Origin: Hoskinsella mucinilytica
Lineage (GTDB): Bacteria > Bacillota_I > Bacilli_A > Erysipelotrichales > Erysipelotrichaceae
DNA: 64,000 nt
Direction of reading: 5' to 3'
Assembly: GCF_045223415.1 (NCBI RefSeq)
Contig: NZ_JBEQZJ010000013.1
Span: 1 to 64,000 of the forward strand
The first letter of the stretch is position 1. The number at the start of each line of letters is the position of its first letter. A program made the translations under genes and the position numbers. Positions 34,594 to 43,296 of this stretch are shown in pieces. The notes beneath the pieces were generated by a model that saw only the letters and a program-made list of their open reading frames with translations, made no database searches and was not told where the DNA came from.

Positions 34594-34911
34594 TTAGTTT
34601 ACAAGTGTGCTTGTATATTCGTGTTTATGATTATTATCTACAGTTGTATACCACTCAACTCTAGCTGTTTGGTAACCTGATCCTGTCCTAAAAGCCCCAT
34701 TCGCACGAATAACAACATCACATCGTACTTGTTTTGCGCTATATCTGGTTAAATATGTTACTTTGTTCCCTGAAGTATAACTGTCTTTAAATTCGATTAC
34801 CGTCCATGAATCTTGATAGAAGTAGTTTTGAGCAAATATTGTGGTTAATGGCATCGCAATAAGTATAATAAATGACATACTCAGCAATACGTTCTTTAGT
34901 TTTTTTGACAT
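34594..34911 (-). CDS. Lactococcin-972-family-like bacteriocin precursor
   Basis: This 105-residue protein has a signal peptide (basic MSKKLKNV, hydrophobic core to about residue 24, cut probably near TIFA-Q) and a mature part of about 77 residues rich in Tyr, Thr and Ser: YQDSWTVIEF, SGNKVTYLTRYSAKQ, TARVEWYTTV. Lactococcin 972 is a secreted beta-sandwich that blocks lipid II; the similarity here is in size, spacing and composition, not strong identity, and the aromatic content is lower. The operon context (membrane protein plus ATPase) carries most of the weight. GAGGTGAT precedes the ATG. Confidence 0.6.
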   Translation of the reverse strand: MSKKLKNVLLSMSFIILIAMPLTTIFAQNYFYQDSWTVIEFKDSYTSGNKVTYLTRYSAKQVRCDVVIRANGAFRTGSGYQTARVEWYTTVDNNHKHEYTSTLVN

Positions 34912-34968
34912 ACTTTCATCACCTCATCTTTAATTACAGTATACCATTATATTTAATAAAAGTAAGTC

Positions 34969-35111
34969 TTGTATTATTTGAATTCATTTGATATAATTTA
35001 TAAAGATAGTTATTTTATGTTTGATAATCTGCATTACCATCAACTTCTTGCTCAAATGATATATCTAATCAAAAACAGCATCATGGAACTTACTCAGATG
35101 ATGCTGTTTTT
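34969..35111 (+). ncRNA. Candidate small RNA of about 105 nt with its own promoter and terminator
   Basis: TTGTAT (34969-34974) and TATAAT (34992-34997) are 17 bp apart. A perfect 14-bp hairpin AAAAACAGCATCAT / ATGATGCTGTTTTT at 35071-35111 with a T-run would end a transcript begun near 35004. A frame without ribosome site runs through it, so I favour RNA. It is divergent from the bacteriocin gene. The same hairpin would also end the minus-strand propeller transcript. Confidence 0.4.
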
Positions 35112-35375
35112 TTGCAAATGCCTATACATGTGTCATGAAACTACACAAGATTTTCTATTATCGTCTTCCCAAATAGCTCATATTGACTCGAAAAACATTG
35201 ATATTCTCTCGAAATAGGAGTTTCAAGTAATAACTCATAAGTTTAATTCTATCATAATAAATTGATTTCATTTACTGTATTTAAATTCATCATCTGCGTG
35301 ATGGAATGTGACCCTGGTATATCTGCTTATAAATTCCTCTAATATATTTACCTTTTCAAATGGAAGTTGTTCACA

Positions 35376-36614
35376 TTAAGCGATGATCCATGTAATTCCA
35401 TCCTTACTTTTTGCGATGCTTCCGTTTTGTAATGGAATACAATACATACCGTTTTCTTCATAAATTGTTTGATCATAAGCTACTTTTTCCGCAAGACTTG
35501 CATCAAGGTCTTTTAGATGAGTAAATGTTTTTCCATCATCTTTACTGATTGCGACATCCCTAAAGGATGGAATAAGCAATGTACCATCACTCATCAAAGC
35601 CATTGAGTACATGCCTGAGAAATCTTCCTGATATGAAATAGGTTTCGTAAATTTCCAATCTTCCCCATTACTACTAGTGCCATGAATCATAGAATGAGTG
35701 GTCATCATTGTGATGATATATCCACCATCTTTAGATACATTGATGGAAATTTGTTGGATACTAGCACTACCACAATTGATCTGTACATCTTTCCACGTTG
35801 TTCCTTGATCCATTGAAACAATGATATGAGGTTGCATATATTTTTGCGCAAACGCAATCATGATCATGGAATCATCAATATAATAGCTTTGATTTCCCAT
35901 ACGATAATAAGTCAACCAAAAGTCTTGCATACGGCTGGCTTTGATAGGTACTTGCTTCCAAGTCATACCATGATCTAAGGTGATGGATACGATACCACTT
36001 TCAATTTTTAAATCATATTGTTTATCATCAGAAGCATGATTGATTTGTTCATCATTTGTCTGCGATGATTGTGGTTTTGCCGGTGCATTGGCATAACTAT
36101 CCTCAATATCAGCATCACTTGCGATTACTTTTACTGATGTTACTTCTGGTATAGATATATCAGATGGTGAAGACGGTGTTACTTCCGGGTTTGTTTCCGG
36201 TTCTTTTTGTTGTGGTTCCTCAATCGTCGGTTGCTTGTTTCCTTCTAAGATTTCAGCCGGTTTATCCTCATAAAATAGTACTTGATAACTTGATATTGTA
36301 TCATTTTGATCTTGAATGGTTATGACAACATAAGATGGATTCATCCAATGGATATTACTTTTCACACCTGCTTGTTTCATTTGATAAGTCGCCTCTACTG
36401 ATTCTTTTTGACTTTCAGAAGCTATGATTTTAATACCACGCTCTCCATATTCCTCTATACTGACGCTATATTCACCATAACTGGATGATGTGTTTATATT
36501 TGATTCTTCTACCTTTGAATTACTTGGTGTTTTGCTTGGAGCGAGTAGATAAATGGTTGTCAATGCCAGAAACTCTACCAATAATAAGATGATCCAGTGC
36601 CGTATGATTTTCAT
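35376..36614 (-). CDS. Membrane-anchored Asp-box (BNR-like) beta-propeller protein
   Basis: This 412-residue protein has one N-terminal membrane anchor (about residues 7-27), a Ser/Pro/Glu-rich linker (about 115-190) and a C-terminal region with five Asp-box-like repeats: SITLDHGMTWKQV, IVSMDQGTTWKDV, SSNGEDWKF, SKDDGKTFTHL and SKDGITWI. Asp-box repeats form beta-propellers in sialidases and in Ycf48-like assembly factors. No sialidase catalytic set is evident, so binding rather than catalysis is likely. Its ATG overlaps the upstream stop as ATGA, making it the third gene of a coupled operon with two membrane TPR-like proteins. Function unknown. Confidence 0.7.
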   Translation of the reverse strand: MKIIRHWIILLLVEFLALTTIYLLAPSKTPSNSKVEESNINTSSSYGEYSVSIEEYGERGIKIIASESQKESVEATYQMKQAGVKSNIHWMNPSYVVITIQDQNDTISSYQVLFYEDKPAEILEGNKQPTIEEPQQKEPETNPEVTPSSPSDISIPEVTSVKVIASDADIEDSYANAPAKPQSSQTNDEQINHASDDKQYDLKIESGIVSITLDHGMTWKQVPIKASRMQDFWLTYYRMGNQSYYIDDSMIMIAFAQKYMQPHIIVSMDQGTTWKDVQINCGSASIQQISINVSKDGGYIITMMTTHSMIHGTSSNGEDWKFTKPISYQEDFSGMYSMALMSDGTLLIPSFRDVAISKDDGKTFTHLKDLDASLAEKVAYDQTIYEENGMYCIPLQNGSIAKSKDGITWIIA

Positions 36615-37441
36615 AACCATTCACCTGCACTTTCAGATATTTTTAATTTTTTCCATCTTGTTTGAACATCGTTATAAAAATACGTTTTTCTCGCAAATTC
36701 GTTTAGATACTCCATTTCATATTCTGCATGTTTTAAATCACCGTGTTGAAGATAAATACAAGCTAGTGTATAACGAAGCTGCATACGAGTACGTCTTGTT
36801 AAAACCTCTTGTGTTAAACGTTGGTTGATCGTTTGAAGATATTCTTCATAAGATATATGATGATCCAAGTAAGCATAAAAGGTTTCTTTTGCGTGGATAA
36901 CATTTTGATAATGAACTTTATTCGTTCGTAACCCTTTTTTAGATTGTAACGTTCCCCAATGCTTTTTTGCTTCCTCTAATGCCTGTTTTCCCATATCAAA
37001 TTCTTGATTTGCATCATAATAATTGCTTAGATTCAACCAACTGATCAATAATACAGATAAAGATTTTTCTTTCGTAATCATTTCTTGTGTCATAAAGATT
37101 GCTTTAGCATAGTCTCCCAACAAGTAAAAACATAATGCTCGATTCGCTATCACATCTGGAAAAGATAACACTTTAGGATGACTTTCATATCGATCTAATA
37201 ATGCTTGTGGATCTAATTGCTCATTCACAAGATCTATCCACTCTGTATCAAGTTGCCTCTTTGCGACAGCAAGCATTCTCATTAATAATATAATAAGTAC
37301 CAATACTTGTATACCAAAATAGATGAGCATAAGAAGATAAGCTTTTTGATAGGCTAAATAAACCAATAGTATCAAGGATAGAAGAAAAAACAAAATCGCA
37401 ATTCGATAGTAATTGGTTCTTCTCATAAGATAATCTATCAT
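36611..37441 (-). CDS. Membrane protein with TPR-like cytoplasmic domain (paralogue 2)
   Basis: This 276-residue protein has two membrane segments (about residues 14-32 and 35-56) followed by about 200 residues of helical repeats resembling TPRs: NRALCFYLLGDYAKAIFMTQEM, SWLNLSNYYDANQEFDMGKQAL and YTLACIYLQHGDLKHAEYEMEY. It is laid out like the preceding gene product, suggesting tandem duplication. The ATG overlaps that gene's stop as ATGA, with GGAG eight bases before. It overlaps the propeller gene in the same way. The role is likely scaffolding; no enzyme motif is seen. Confidence 0.65.
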   Translation of the reverse strand: MIDYLMRRTNYYRIAILFFLLSLILLVYLAYQKAYLLMLIYFGIQVLVLIILLMRMLAVAKRQLDTEWIDLVNEQLDPQALLDRYESHPKVLSFPDVIANRALCFYLLGDYAKAIFMTQEMITKEKSLSVLLISWLNLSNYYDANQEFDMGKQALEEAKKHWGTLQSKKGLRTNKVHYQNVIHAKETFYAYLDHHISYEEYLQTINQRLTQEVLTRRTRMQLRYTLACIYLQHGDLKHAEYEMEYLNEFARKTYFYNDVQTRWKKLKISESAGEWL

Positions 37442-38214
37442 ATATCCATCTCCTTGCATTTTGCCTGTGCTTGTTTTCTGATATCAAATTCGTTTCCATA
37501 CATCGCTACGCTCTGATAATAACTTCGTGCGATATCTTTATCTACAACTTCATAACAACGAGCAAGATACATCATCAAATACATACGTGTATAAAGCTCA
37601 AGTTCATTTTCTAAACACATCCTAAGATGATACAACCGTTTTGGTTGATGATCTTTTTCATATTGTAGTGCCTCTTGCGTAAATTGAAATATGATGTCGA
37701 TATTTTTCAGATTTCCTATCGCAAGAAGTGGACTGGGCTTATCCTGTTTCTTTTCCATATAAATATTCGCCTGTTGAATATCGCCTTCTACCAATAAAAA
37801 CATACAAAGCATTGCTAGATCTTGTTTCACATAATGGCGATATATCATGGAATGCTTTTGTCCGTATTGAGAAATGATTTGTTGAAGGATTTGTTTTCCT
37901 TCCTCTTTATCCCCTCTAAGATAAAGGTATTCTCCCATCATAGTTCCATAAAGTATCTTCTCTAACAAACGTATCGGGCGATGAATCAATTGATGTTTGT
38001 TTTTTTCAAATGTACTTAAGTGTCCATTATGTATGTTATAAATAAAATCATAAAGCTTTATGGAACAAATATTTTGAATAAAGAGGATAGCGAATATTGC
38101 GATTATTGAAATACATAAACCAATGAGTTGATGATCTACAAAATAATAGCAAAGGGCAACCACCGCTACCATCATGCTTGCAATATATTCATATGCATAT
38201 TTTTTTAATAACAT
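37438..38214 (-). CDS. Membrane protein with TPR-like cytoplasmic domain (paralogue 1)
   Basis: This 258-residue protein has two N-terminal membrane segments (about residues 8-28 and 31-50) and a helical region with TPR-like units (GEYLYLRGDKEEGKQILQQI; MFLLVEGDIQQANIYM; YLARCYEVVDKDIARSYYQS). I start it at the ATG seven bases after AGAAGG; one two codons earlier is too close. It is the first gene of the three-gene operon; TATACT lies at the likely -10 upstream without a clear -35. Similar in layout to the next gene. Function unknown. Confidence 0.65.
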   Translation of the reverse strand: MLLKKYAYEYIASMMVAVVALCYYFVDHQLIGLCISIIAIFAILFIQNICSIKLYDFIYNIHNGHLSTFEKNKHQLIHRPIRLLEKILYGTMMGEYLYLRGDKEEGKQILQQIISQYGQKHSMIYRHYVKQDLAMLCMFLLVEGDIQQANIYMEKKQDKPSPLLAIGNLKNIDIIFQFTQEALQYEKDHQPKRLYHLRMCLENELELYTRMYLMMYLARCYEVVDKDIARSYYQSVAMYGNEFDIRKQAQAKCKEMDI

Positions 38215-38348
38215 ATCCATGCCTTCTTTCTTTGTCTAGTATATCATACTTTTAATCTTCAAAAGATTACAATTTTATTGCTTTCTATTACTTATCTAAT
38301 GGGAAAATATAGTACATTTTTTATGAAAACTACTTCCAATATATACAA

Positions 38349-38372
38349 AAAGCAGACCGAATGATCTGCTTT
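38349..38372 (-). terminator. Terminator of the 645-residue surface protein gene
   Basis: AAAGCAGA (38349-38356) pairs with TCTGCTTT (38365-38372); the minus-strand reading has a T-rich tail. Confidence 0.65.
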
Positions 38373-38376
38373 CTAT

Positions 38377-40314
38377 TTATTTTGTGCTTGTTTTCTTTCT
38401 TTGTTTTATCATCAAACATCCACCAAGGATCGCAACCCCTGCAAGAAGTAACGTCATATCATTTCTTTGTCTTGCGGTTTCTTTGATCGTATGAGATGGT
38501 TTCTTATTTTCTACTGATGTTGTATTCTCATTACGAGAAGTATCCTTTTGTACATCTGATTCATCTTTCTCTTTCACAGCTTCTTTTACTGTAAAGCTAA
38601 GTGTTACAGGTTTTCCATTGTTCATAATGATAATTTTATGTTGACCGATAGATAACGTATTTAAGTATGCGCTGTCAATTGTCATTTCAGCATCTGAAGT
38701 TAATTTATAGGCTTCATTAGGCAACTTCGTTCCTGTTAGATTCTCCAATGCTGTAGAAAAGGTAACTACCATATGTTCCTTACTTCCAAGAATATGTTCA
38801 CTCTTAGATGTCTTTATAATAGTAAATGCTGTTTCATCTTTTTCTTCATCGTTCACTTCATCTTCTACTGTTTTTTCTTGGAAGATTGCTTTGACTTCTA
38901 CATCAGATTCCGGCATCAAGAAGGTATCATCCTTAACTTCAATATTACCTTGAATAACTTCCCATTCTTTAAATTCATAACCATCTTTTGGTGTTGCCGT
39001 TAGGGTTACCTTTGTACCTGCTTCTACACTTTCCACATTAGCAGATGCAGTACCATTTCCATCATTGCCTACCGTTACTTGATAGGTGGTAGGTGCTATC
39101 TGTTTATATACCGCTTTTACTTTCGCAGTATAAGAGCGCATATAAAATTGCGTTTCTTTCGATGTTGTATCATCAATGTCAATCGGATCTCCATCCACTT
39201 TCCATTCTACAAATTCATATCCCGGTTTCTCATCAGCTTTTAGATACACATACTTTCCTGCATCTGAAGCCGTAATTTTTTCCCCCTTATAATTGTAAGC
39301 ATTCCCACCATCTACGATGATCTTATAATTATAAACTGCATTTAAATTCACTGCATGATTCGGCATAATGAATTGTGCTTTTTCAGTATTACCACCTAAT
39401 AGTGTATCAACATCATAAAAATCTTCGAATTTTTGTACACTATGTACAGCTGTCCATTTTTGGAATGCAACATCTTCTTTATCAGGAGCAACTGATACTA
39501 AGGTACCTGGTTTGATATAACCAGATAAGGTATTTCCTTCTTCATCATAAGCTACACCGTTTTGAAGATTAAGCGCATAGCTTTGTGCTGTTTCTGTCAA
39601 CGTAACGATATTCATATCGCTTTTGATTTCTTTTACTAACCACTCATTTGTTTCACTACCTTTAGGATCTAAAAACAATGTATCTGATACACTGGCATAT
39701 CCTGTATTTGAATAAAATATCCCATCGGCTGCTAAGAAATAAAAACGATACCCATTGGTATGATTAAGATCATTGATCCCTGTAATGCGATCCCCTGTAT
39801 AGATGATGTCACCTACTTTGATATCTTGTAATGCAACATCTCTTAATGCAATATCAAAGGTAGTGTTCGTTTTTACTTTGACAGAGTGATTTGCATTTTT
39901 CAAATATTGTTCTGGTATCTCTGCTTCTACAATTTCATAAAATGGTTCTTTAGGTTCTCCTGAAAAAACAATATATGCGTCAATTTTCATATAGTTTTCC
40001 CTCTTCTGAACTGTCGCTGTTAAACCATCAGGTAAATTTTTAAACCATGAACTAACATCATCCCCATTATGTAGATTTTGAAATTCATCATGTTCTAAAC
40101 GAATCACTGAACCTATTTCATTATTCATACCTACATACATTCTAATACGATCCTTCTCTGTATGAAAATTCGCACTTGTTTCTCCACTTTCTTCTTGTAC
40201 TGCTCTCATGTTGCTTCCTTCTGCCATAACCGGTGTTATGGTGAACATCCCTAATGTTGTCGCAACAGCAACAGAAGCTTTCGCTATTTTTTTATTCTTC
40301 TTTCTCTTACTCAT
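38377..40314 (-). CDS. Surface protein with bacterial repeat domains, X2-like Ig domain and C-terminal anchor without LPXTG
   Basis: This 645-residue protein has a signal peptide (lysine-rich start, core to about residue 31). An N-terminal module with GDDVSSWFKNLPDGLTA (about 85-100) is shared with the surface protein at 59748-62195. Two InlB/Flg_new-type repeats follow (KPGYEFVEWKV; TPKDGYEFKEWEV) and then an X2-like Ig domain (about 500-580). The end is a hydrophobic segment and basic tail KQRKKTSTK, like a sortase signal, but the expected LPXTG is replaced by ETARQRND, so sortase anchoring is doubtful. AGGAGGAG precedes the ATG. Probably an adhesin or wall protein. Confidence 0.82.
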   Translation of the reverse strand: MSKRKKNKKIAKASVAVATTLGMFTITPVMAEGSNMRAVQEESGETSANFHTEKDRIRMYVGMNNEIGSVIRLEHDEFQNLHNGDDVSSWFKNLPDGLTATVQKRENYMKIDAYIVFSGEPKEPFYEIVEAEIPEQYLKNANHSVKVKTNTTFDIALRDVALQDIKVGDIIYTGDRITGINDLNHTNGYRFYFLAADGIFYSNTGYASVSDTLFLDPKGSETNEWLVKEIKSDMNIVTLTETAQSYALNLQNGVAYDEEGNTLSGYIKPGTLVSVAPDKEDVAFQKWTAVHSVQKFEDFYDVDTLLGGNTEKAQFIMPNHAVNLNAVYNYKIIVDGGNAYNYKGEKITASDAGKYVYLKADEKPGYEFVEWKVDGDPIDIDDTTSKETQFYMRSYTAKVKAVYKQIAPTTYQVTVGNDGNGTASANVESVEAGTKVTLTATPKDGYEFKEWEVIQGNIEVKDDTFLMPESDVEVKAIFQEKTVEDEVNDEEKDETAFTIIKTSKSEHILGSKEHMVVTFSTALENLTGTKLPNEAYKLTSDAEMTIDSAYLNTLSIGQHKIIIMNNGKPVTLSFTVKEAVKEKDESDVQKDTSRNENTTSVENKKPSHTIKETARQRNDMTLLLAGVAILGGCLMIKQRKKTSTK

Positions 40315-40505
40315 ATTCTTTTTCTCCTCCTATGCTCTAAAACAAAATCTTTTTTATTATACTGATACTGTTTTTTCCTGTCATTTAATTTTAAAGTATT
40401 CAGAAATTAGTATAAAAAAGCATGTTGTTCTAGCAAAATAAAGCTTCTTTATCAATAATACGTATGATAAACATATGATGGAAATGAAGATTCTATCTTG
40501 TATGG

Positions 40506-40535
40506 TTAGATATCCGATTCACCTAGTTGTATAAT
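40506..40535 (+). promoter_or_regulatory. Promoter of licR-type regulator
   Basis: TTAGAT (40506-40511) and TATAAT (40530-40535) are 18 bp apart, 26 bases before the start codon. Confidence 0.5.
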
Positions 40536-40561
40536 AGTATTCATAGAAAGGATTAGATATT

Positions 40562-42457
40562 ATGGAACCTTTTACGCTTAGACAGTTAAAATTACTACAA
40601 AGTTTTCACCCAAAAGAGACGCTAACCGCAAGTCAATTAGCCAAAGAATTAAAAGTATCAGAACGCACCATAAGAAATGAAATCAAAACAATATCTCAAA
40701 GCTATCCTTCTTTAATTTTATCCATCAAAAGCAAAGGTTATCAACTCAATGAAAAAAGTCCTCATCTACAACTGTTAGAAGAGGAAGGTGGTATGTCTAA
40801 AAGAACAAGATATTTGCATATCATCAAACAAATTCTTTCGCAAAAAGAATGTGATTATTACCAATTAGCAGAGGAGCTTTATATTAGCGAAAGTACATTG
40901 GATAAGCAATTATTCAGCATCAATCAAATCATTGAACGAAGAAATCCTGAAATGCAAATCAAACGAAAAAACAATAAACTCTATATTGATGGAGATGAAA
41001 AAACGCATCGACAGATTTATACATATCTGATGAATCATGAAATGGATCAATATAATTTTAATCTTAGTAACTACACTGACTTTTTCTACTCTTGTGATAT
41101 CAATGAACTTAAGTCCTATTTCCTTTCCTTCTGTGAACAGCATCACTTAAAGCTTCGTGACTTTGAAATTATATCCTTTATTTTACATATCGCTATCATG
41201 TTGGAACGTGTCAATAAAGGCAATGAGATTACAAGTATTGATGGCTATCGACCAAGTGAGGAAGCCGATCAACTTACACAAGATTTCTATCAAGGCCTTT
41301 CTCAACGTTTCTCTGTTACCCTATCTGATATGGAGCTTCGTTATTTATCTTGCCTGTTTTCGGGAAAGATCTCAGATATTCAGGATACCAAAGTTCAGGA
41401 GTATCGTGGGTTCATAGAAGAACTGCTTCATGATATTTATCTAACATATGATTTAGATCTTCATCAAGATCAAGAATTCCAAGAAAACTTATTAATTCAC
41501 TTATTAGGTCTTGATAGTCGCATTCGCACGAAAAGCTATCTTAGTAATCCTTTGATCAAAGATATCAAACTACACTTTCCGCTGTTATATGATATCAGTG
41601 TATACATTGCTATGAAGATCCAAGAGAAAGAACAAGCAACATTGTTAGAAGATGAAATAGGTTATCTTACCTTGCATCTCATGAATGCAGTGGAAAAGAT
41701 TCAAAAGAATACCTATCGTAAAGTCGTAATCATTAATCCGATCAGTCAAGCTGCTGTATCTTTTCTGAAACAAAGGCTTATCAAAAGCAGTGAGTTGACC
41801 ATAGAGATCAGTGCTACACTGTCTATCTTTGATATAGAAAAAATCAAGGAATACCATCCTGATATGGTCATATCCTTTCTTCCTATATCAGAAGCTATCA
41901 ACATTCCACTTTATGTTTGCCATGGCTTTCCTAAAGATGAAGATATGAAACGAATCGTTCAATTATTAAAGCAACGAAAACAAGAAGTACAGATCGATAT
42001 TTGTTCCTTTTTCCATGAGGAACTATTCTTTACAAATGTAGATGCCACTTCAAAAGAAGATGCCATTCATTTCCTTTGCGAAAAGCTTTTATCTCAAGGC
42101 TATTGTGATGAGCATTATGAAGAAAAAGTTCTTGCGAGAGAAAAAATAGCACCGACTGCTTATGGTAATTATTTTGCCATACCACATCCAATCGAAAAAT
42201 GTGCCTTTCGCAATGCTGTGGCTATCTGTATCCTAAAACAACCTATTCATTGGAATAATCGTAAGATTCGTTTGATTTTCCTGTTTTCCTTATCAGCGGA
42301 AAAAGATACTGCTTTTGATGATCTATTCCAAATGCTTGTCAGTTTGTTAAATGACGTAGGAAGAGTAAAACAATTAGTAAAAGAAGATCATTTTCATGCC
42401 TTCCTTCAATTATTCCAATATCATGATACATTACCAAATAACGAAAAAGCTTTCTGA
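40562..42457 (+). CDS. licR: LicR-type PRD transcriptional activator with EIIB- and EIIA-like domains
   Basis: This 631-residue regulator has an N-terminal winged helix (TASQLAKELKVSERTIRNEI), a second helix-turn-helix (AEELYISESTLDKQLF), two PRDs (His-bearing; about 170-390), an EIIB-like segment near residue 395-475 that lacks the reactive cysteine, and a C-terminal fructose-type EIIA domain with the phospho-histidine motif FAIPHPIE near residue 540. This is the LicR/MtlR layout, in which PTS phosphorylation tunes DNA binding. It is convergent with the cellobiose/lichenan PTS operon at 42489-46648, its probable target. Confidence 0.9.
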   Translation: MEPFTLRQLKLLQSFHPKETLTASQLAKELKVSERTIRNEIKTISQSYPSLILSIKSKGYQLNEKSPHLQLLEEEGGMSKRTRYLHIIKQILSQKECDYYQLAEELYISESTLDKQLFSINQIIERRNPEMQIKRKNNKLYIDGDEKTHRQIYTYLMNHEMDQYNFNLSNYTDFFYSCDINELKSYFLSFCEQHHLKLRDFEIISFILHIAIMLERVNKGNEITSIDGYRPSEEADQLTQDFYQGLSQRFSVTLSDMELRYLSCLFSGKISDIQDTKVQEYRGFIEELLHDIYLTYDLDLHQDQEFQENLLIHLLGLDSRIRTKSYLSNPLIKDIKLHFPLLYDISVYIAMKIQEKEQATLLEDEIGYLTLHLMNAVEKIQKNTYRKVVIINPISQAAVSFLKQRLIKSSELTIEISATLSIFDIEKIKEYHPDMVISFLPISEAINIPLYVCHGFPKDEDMKRIVQLLKQRKQEVQIDICSFFHEELFFTNVDATSKEDAIHFLCEKLLSQGYCDEHYEEKVLAREKIAPTAYGNYFAIPHPIEKCAFRNAVAICILKQPIHWNNRKIRLIFLFSLSAEKDTAFDDLFQMLVSLLNDVGRVKQLVKEDHFHAFLQLFQYHDTLPNNEKAF

Positions 42458-42477
42458 TTATAATAACAGAAAGCTTT
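42446..42477. terminator. Bidirectional terminator overlapping the licR stop
   Basis: AAAGCTTTCTG (42446-42456) pairs perfectly with CAGAAAGCTTT (42467-42477). The stem includes the end of the licR frame and serves both convergent transcripts. Confidence 0.75.
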
Positions 42478-42488
42478 CTTATATATAT

Positions 42489-43283
42489 TTAGCTATTCCC
42501 CAGGAAATAAGAGACATGATAACCATCATCTAGATAAGTAACATCAATATCCGGAAAATGTTGTGATAAATAAGGTACCATCGCCTTGATACCGGCCTTT
42601 TCACTACAAGAATGTTGTACAACAATCATGGGAATATTTTGATCAATTGCATATTGTCCGGCATCATATGTTTGCATACCATCTTCACTGACAATAACTG
42701 CATCAGGTTGATAAGGAAGCATAGCATAGATATTGGTCGCAGCTCCTGTTCCGATAGCGATACGATGAATCTTTTTATGGATATCTCCAAAAACATACAC
42801 TCCCTCTTCACCATCCTGTGATAATGCATTGGCGATATGTTTTGCCAGTTGTGCAACACTCATTTCCGGTATGTTTGCGCTTTGATAATAGGAAGTGATC
42901 TTTCTTTCATCAAAGGTGAATCCTAATCGCTTTGCCCATTGATCACTCACTCCTACTTGAGGTATCAGATCCCATACATCATGACAGCGATATACGGTGA
43001 TGGAATGCTCACTTAATAATCTTTTTTTCTCTTCCGCAGAGTGTATTGCCGCACTCATCATCTTTGTGGAGCATTGATAAAAGGGATTCTCATGGGTAAT
43101 AATGAAAGAAATTTCTTGTTGAATCGCCTGTTTTAAAACCTGTTTTGTCATTACCCAACAAACACCGACTTTATGCAGTGTTTGTTGTTGTGCTTCAAAC
43201 AGAATATGATCTCTTGTTTGGAAATCTCGATTCACCCATGTTCCTTGTGCCTGTAAAAATGCAATGATCTCTTGATAGTTCAT
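42489..43283 (-). CDS. Nif3-like dinuclear metal center protein (DUF34)
   Basis: This 264-residue protein resembles Nif3/YqfO-type proteins: ITHENPFYQ near residue 62 in the place of the usual THHPxxF metal motif, and the C-terminal VVQHSCSEKAGIKAM, where the family has GH.xSE metal ligands. It is shorter than two-domain members and lacks the PII-like insert. It is the last gene of the cellobiose PTS operon, 13 bases after IIC. Nif3 proteins have no settled function; a metal-dependent hydrolase for a sugar-derived compound is possible. Confidence 0.75.
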   Translation of the reverse strand: MNYQEIIAFLQAQGTWVNRDFQTRDHILFEAQQQTLHKVGVCWVMTKQVLKQAIQQEISFIITHENPFYQCSTKMMSAAIHSAEEKKRLLSEHSITVYRCHDVWDLIPQVGVSDQWAKRLGFTFDERKITSYYQSANIPEMSVAQLAKHIANALSQDGEEGVYVFGDIHKKIHRIAIGTGAATNIYAMLPYQPDAVIVSEDGMQTYDAGQYAIDQNIPMIVVQHSCSEKAGIKAMVPYLSQHFPDIDVTYLDDGYHVSYFLGNS

Positions 43284-43296
43284 AGATAGATTTCCT

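Noticed and set aside
34969..35217. 82-codon plus frame through the hairpin near 35100
   Set aside because: It starts at a TTG that is part of the -35, has no ribosome site and reads through a perfect terminator; an RNA is more likely.
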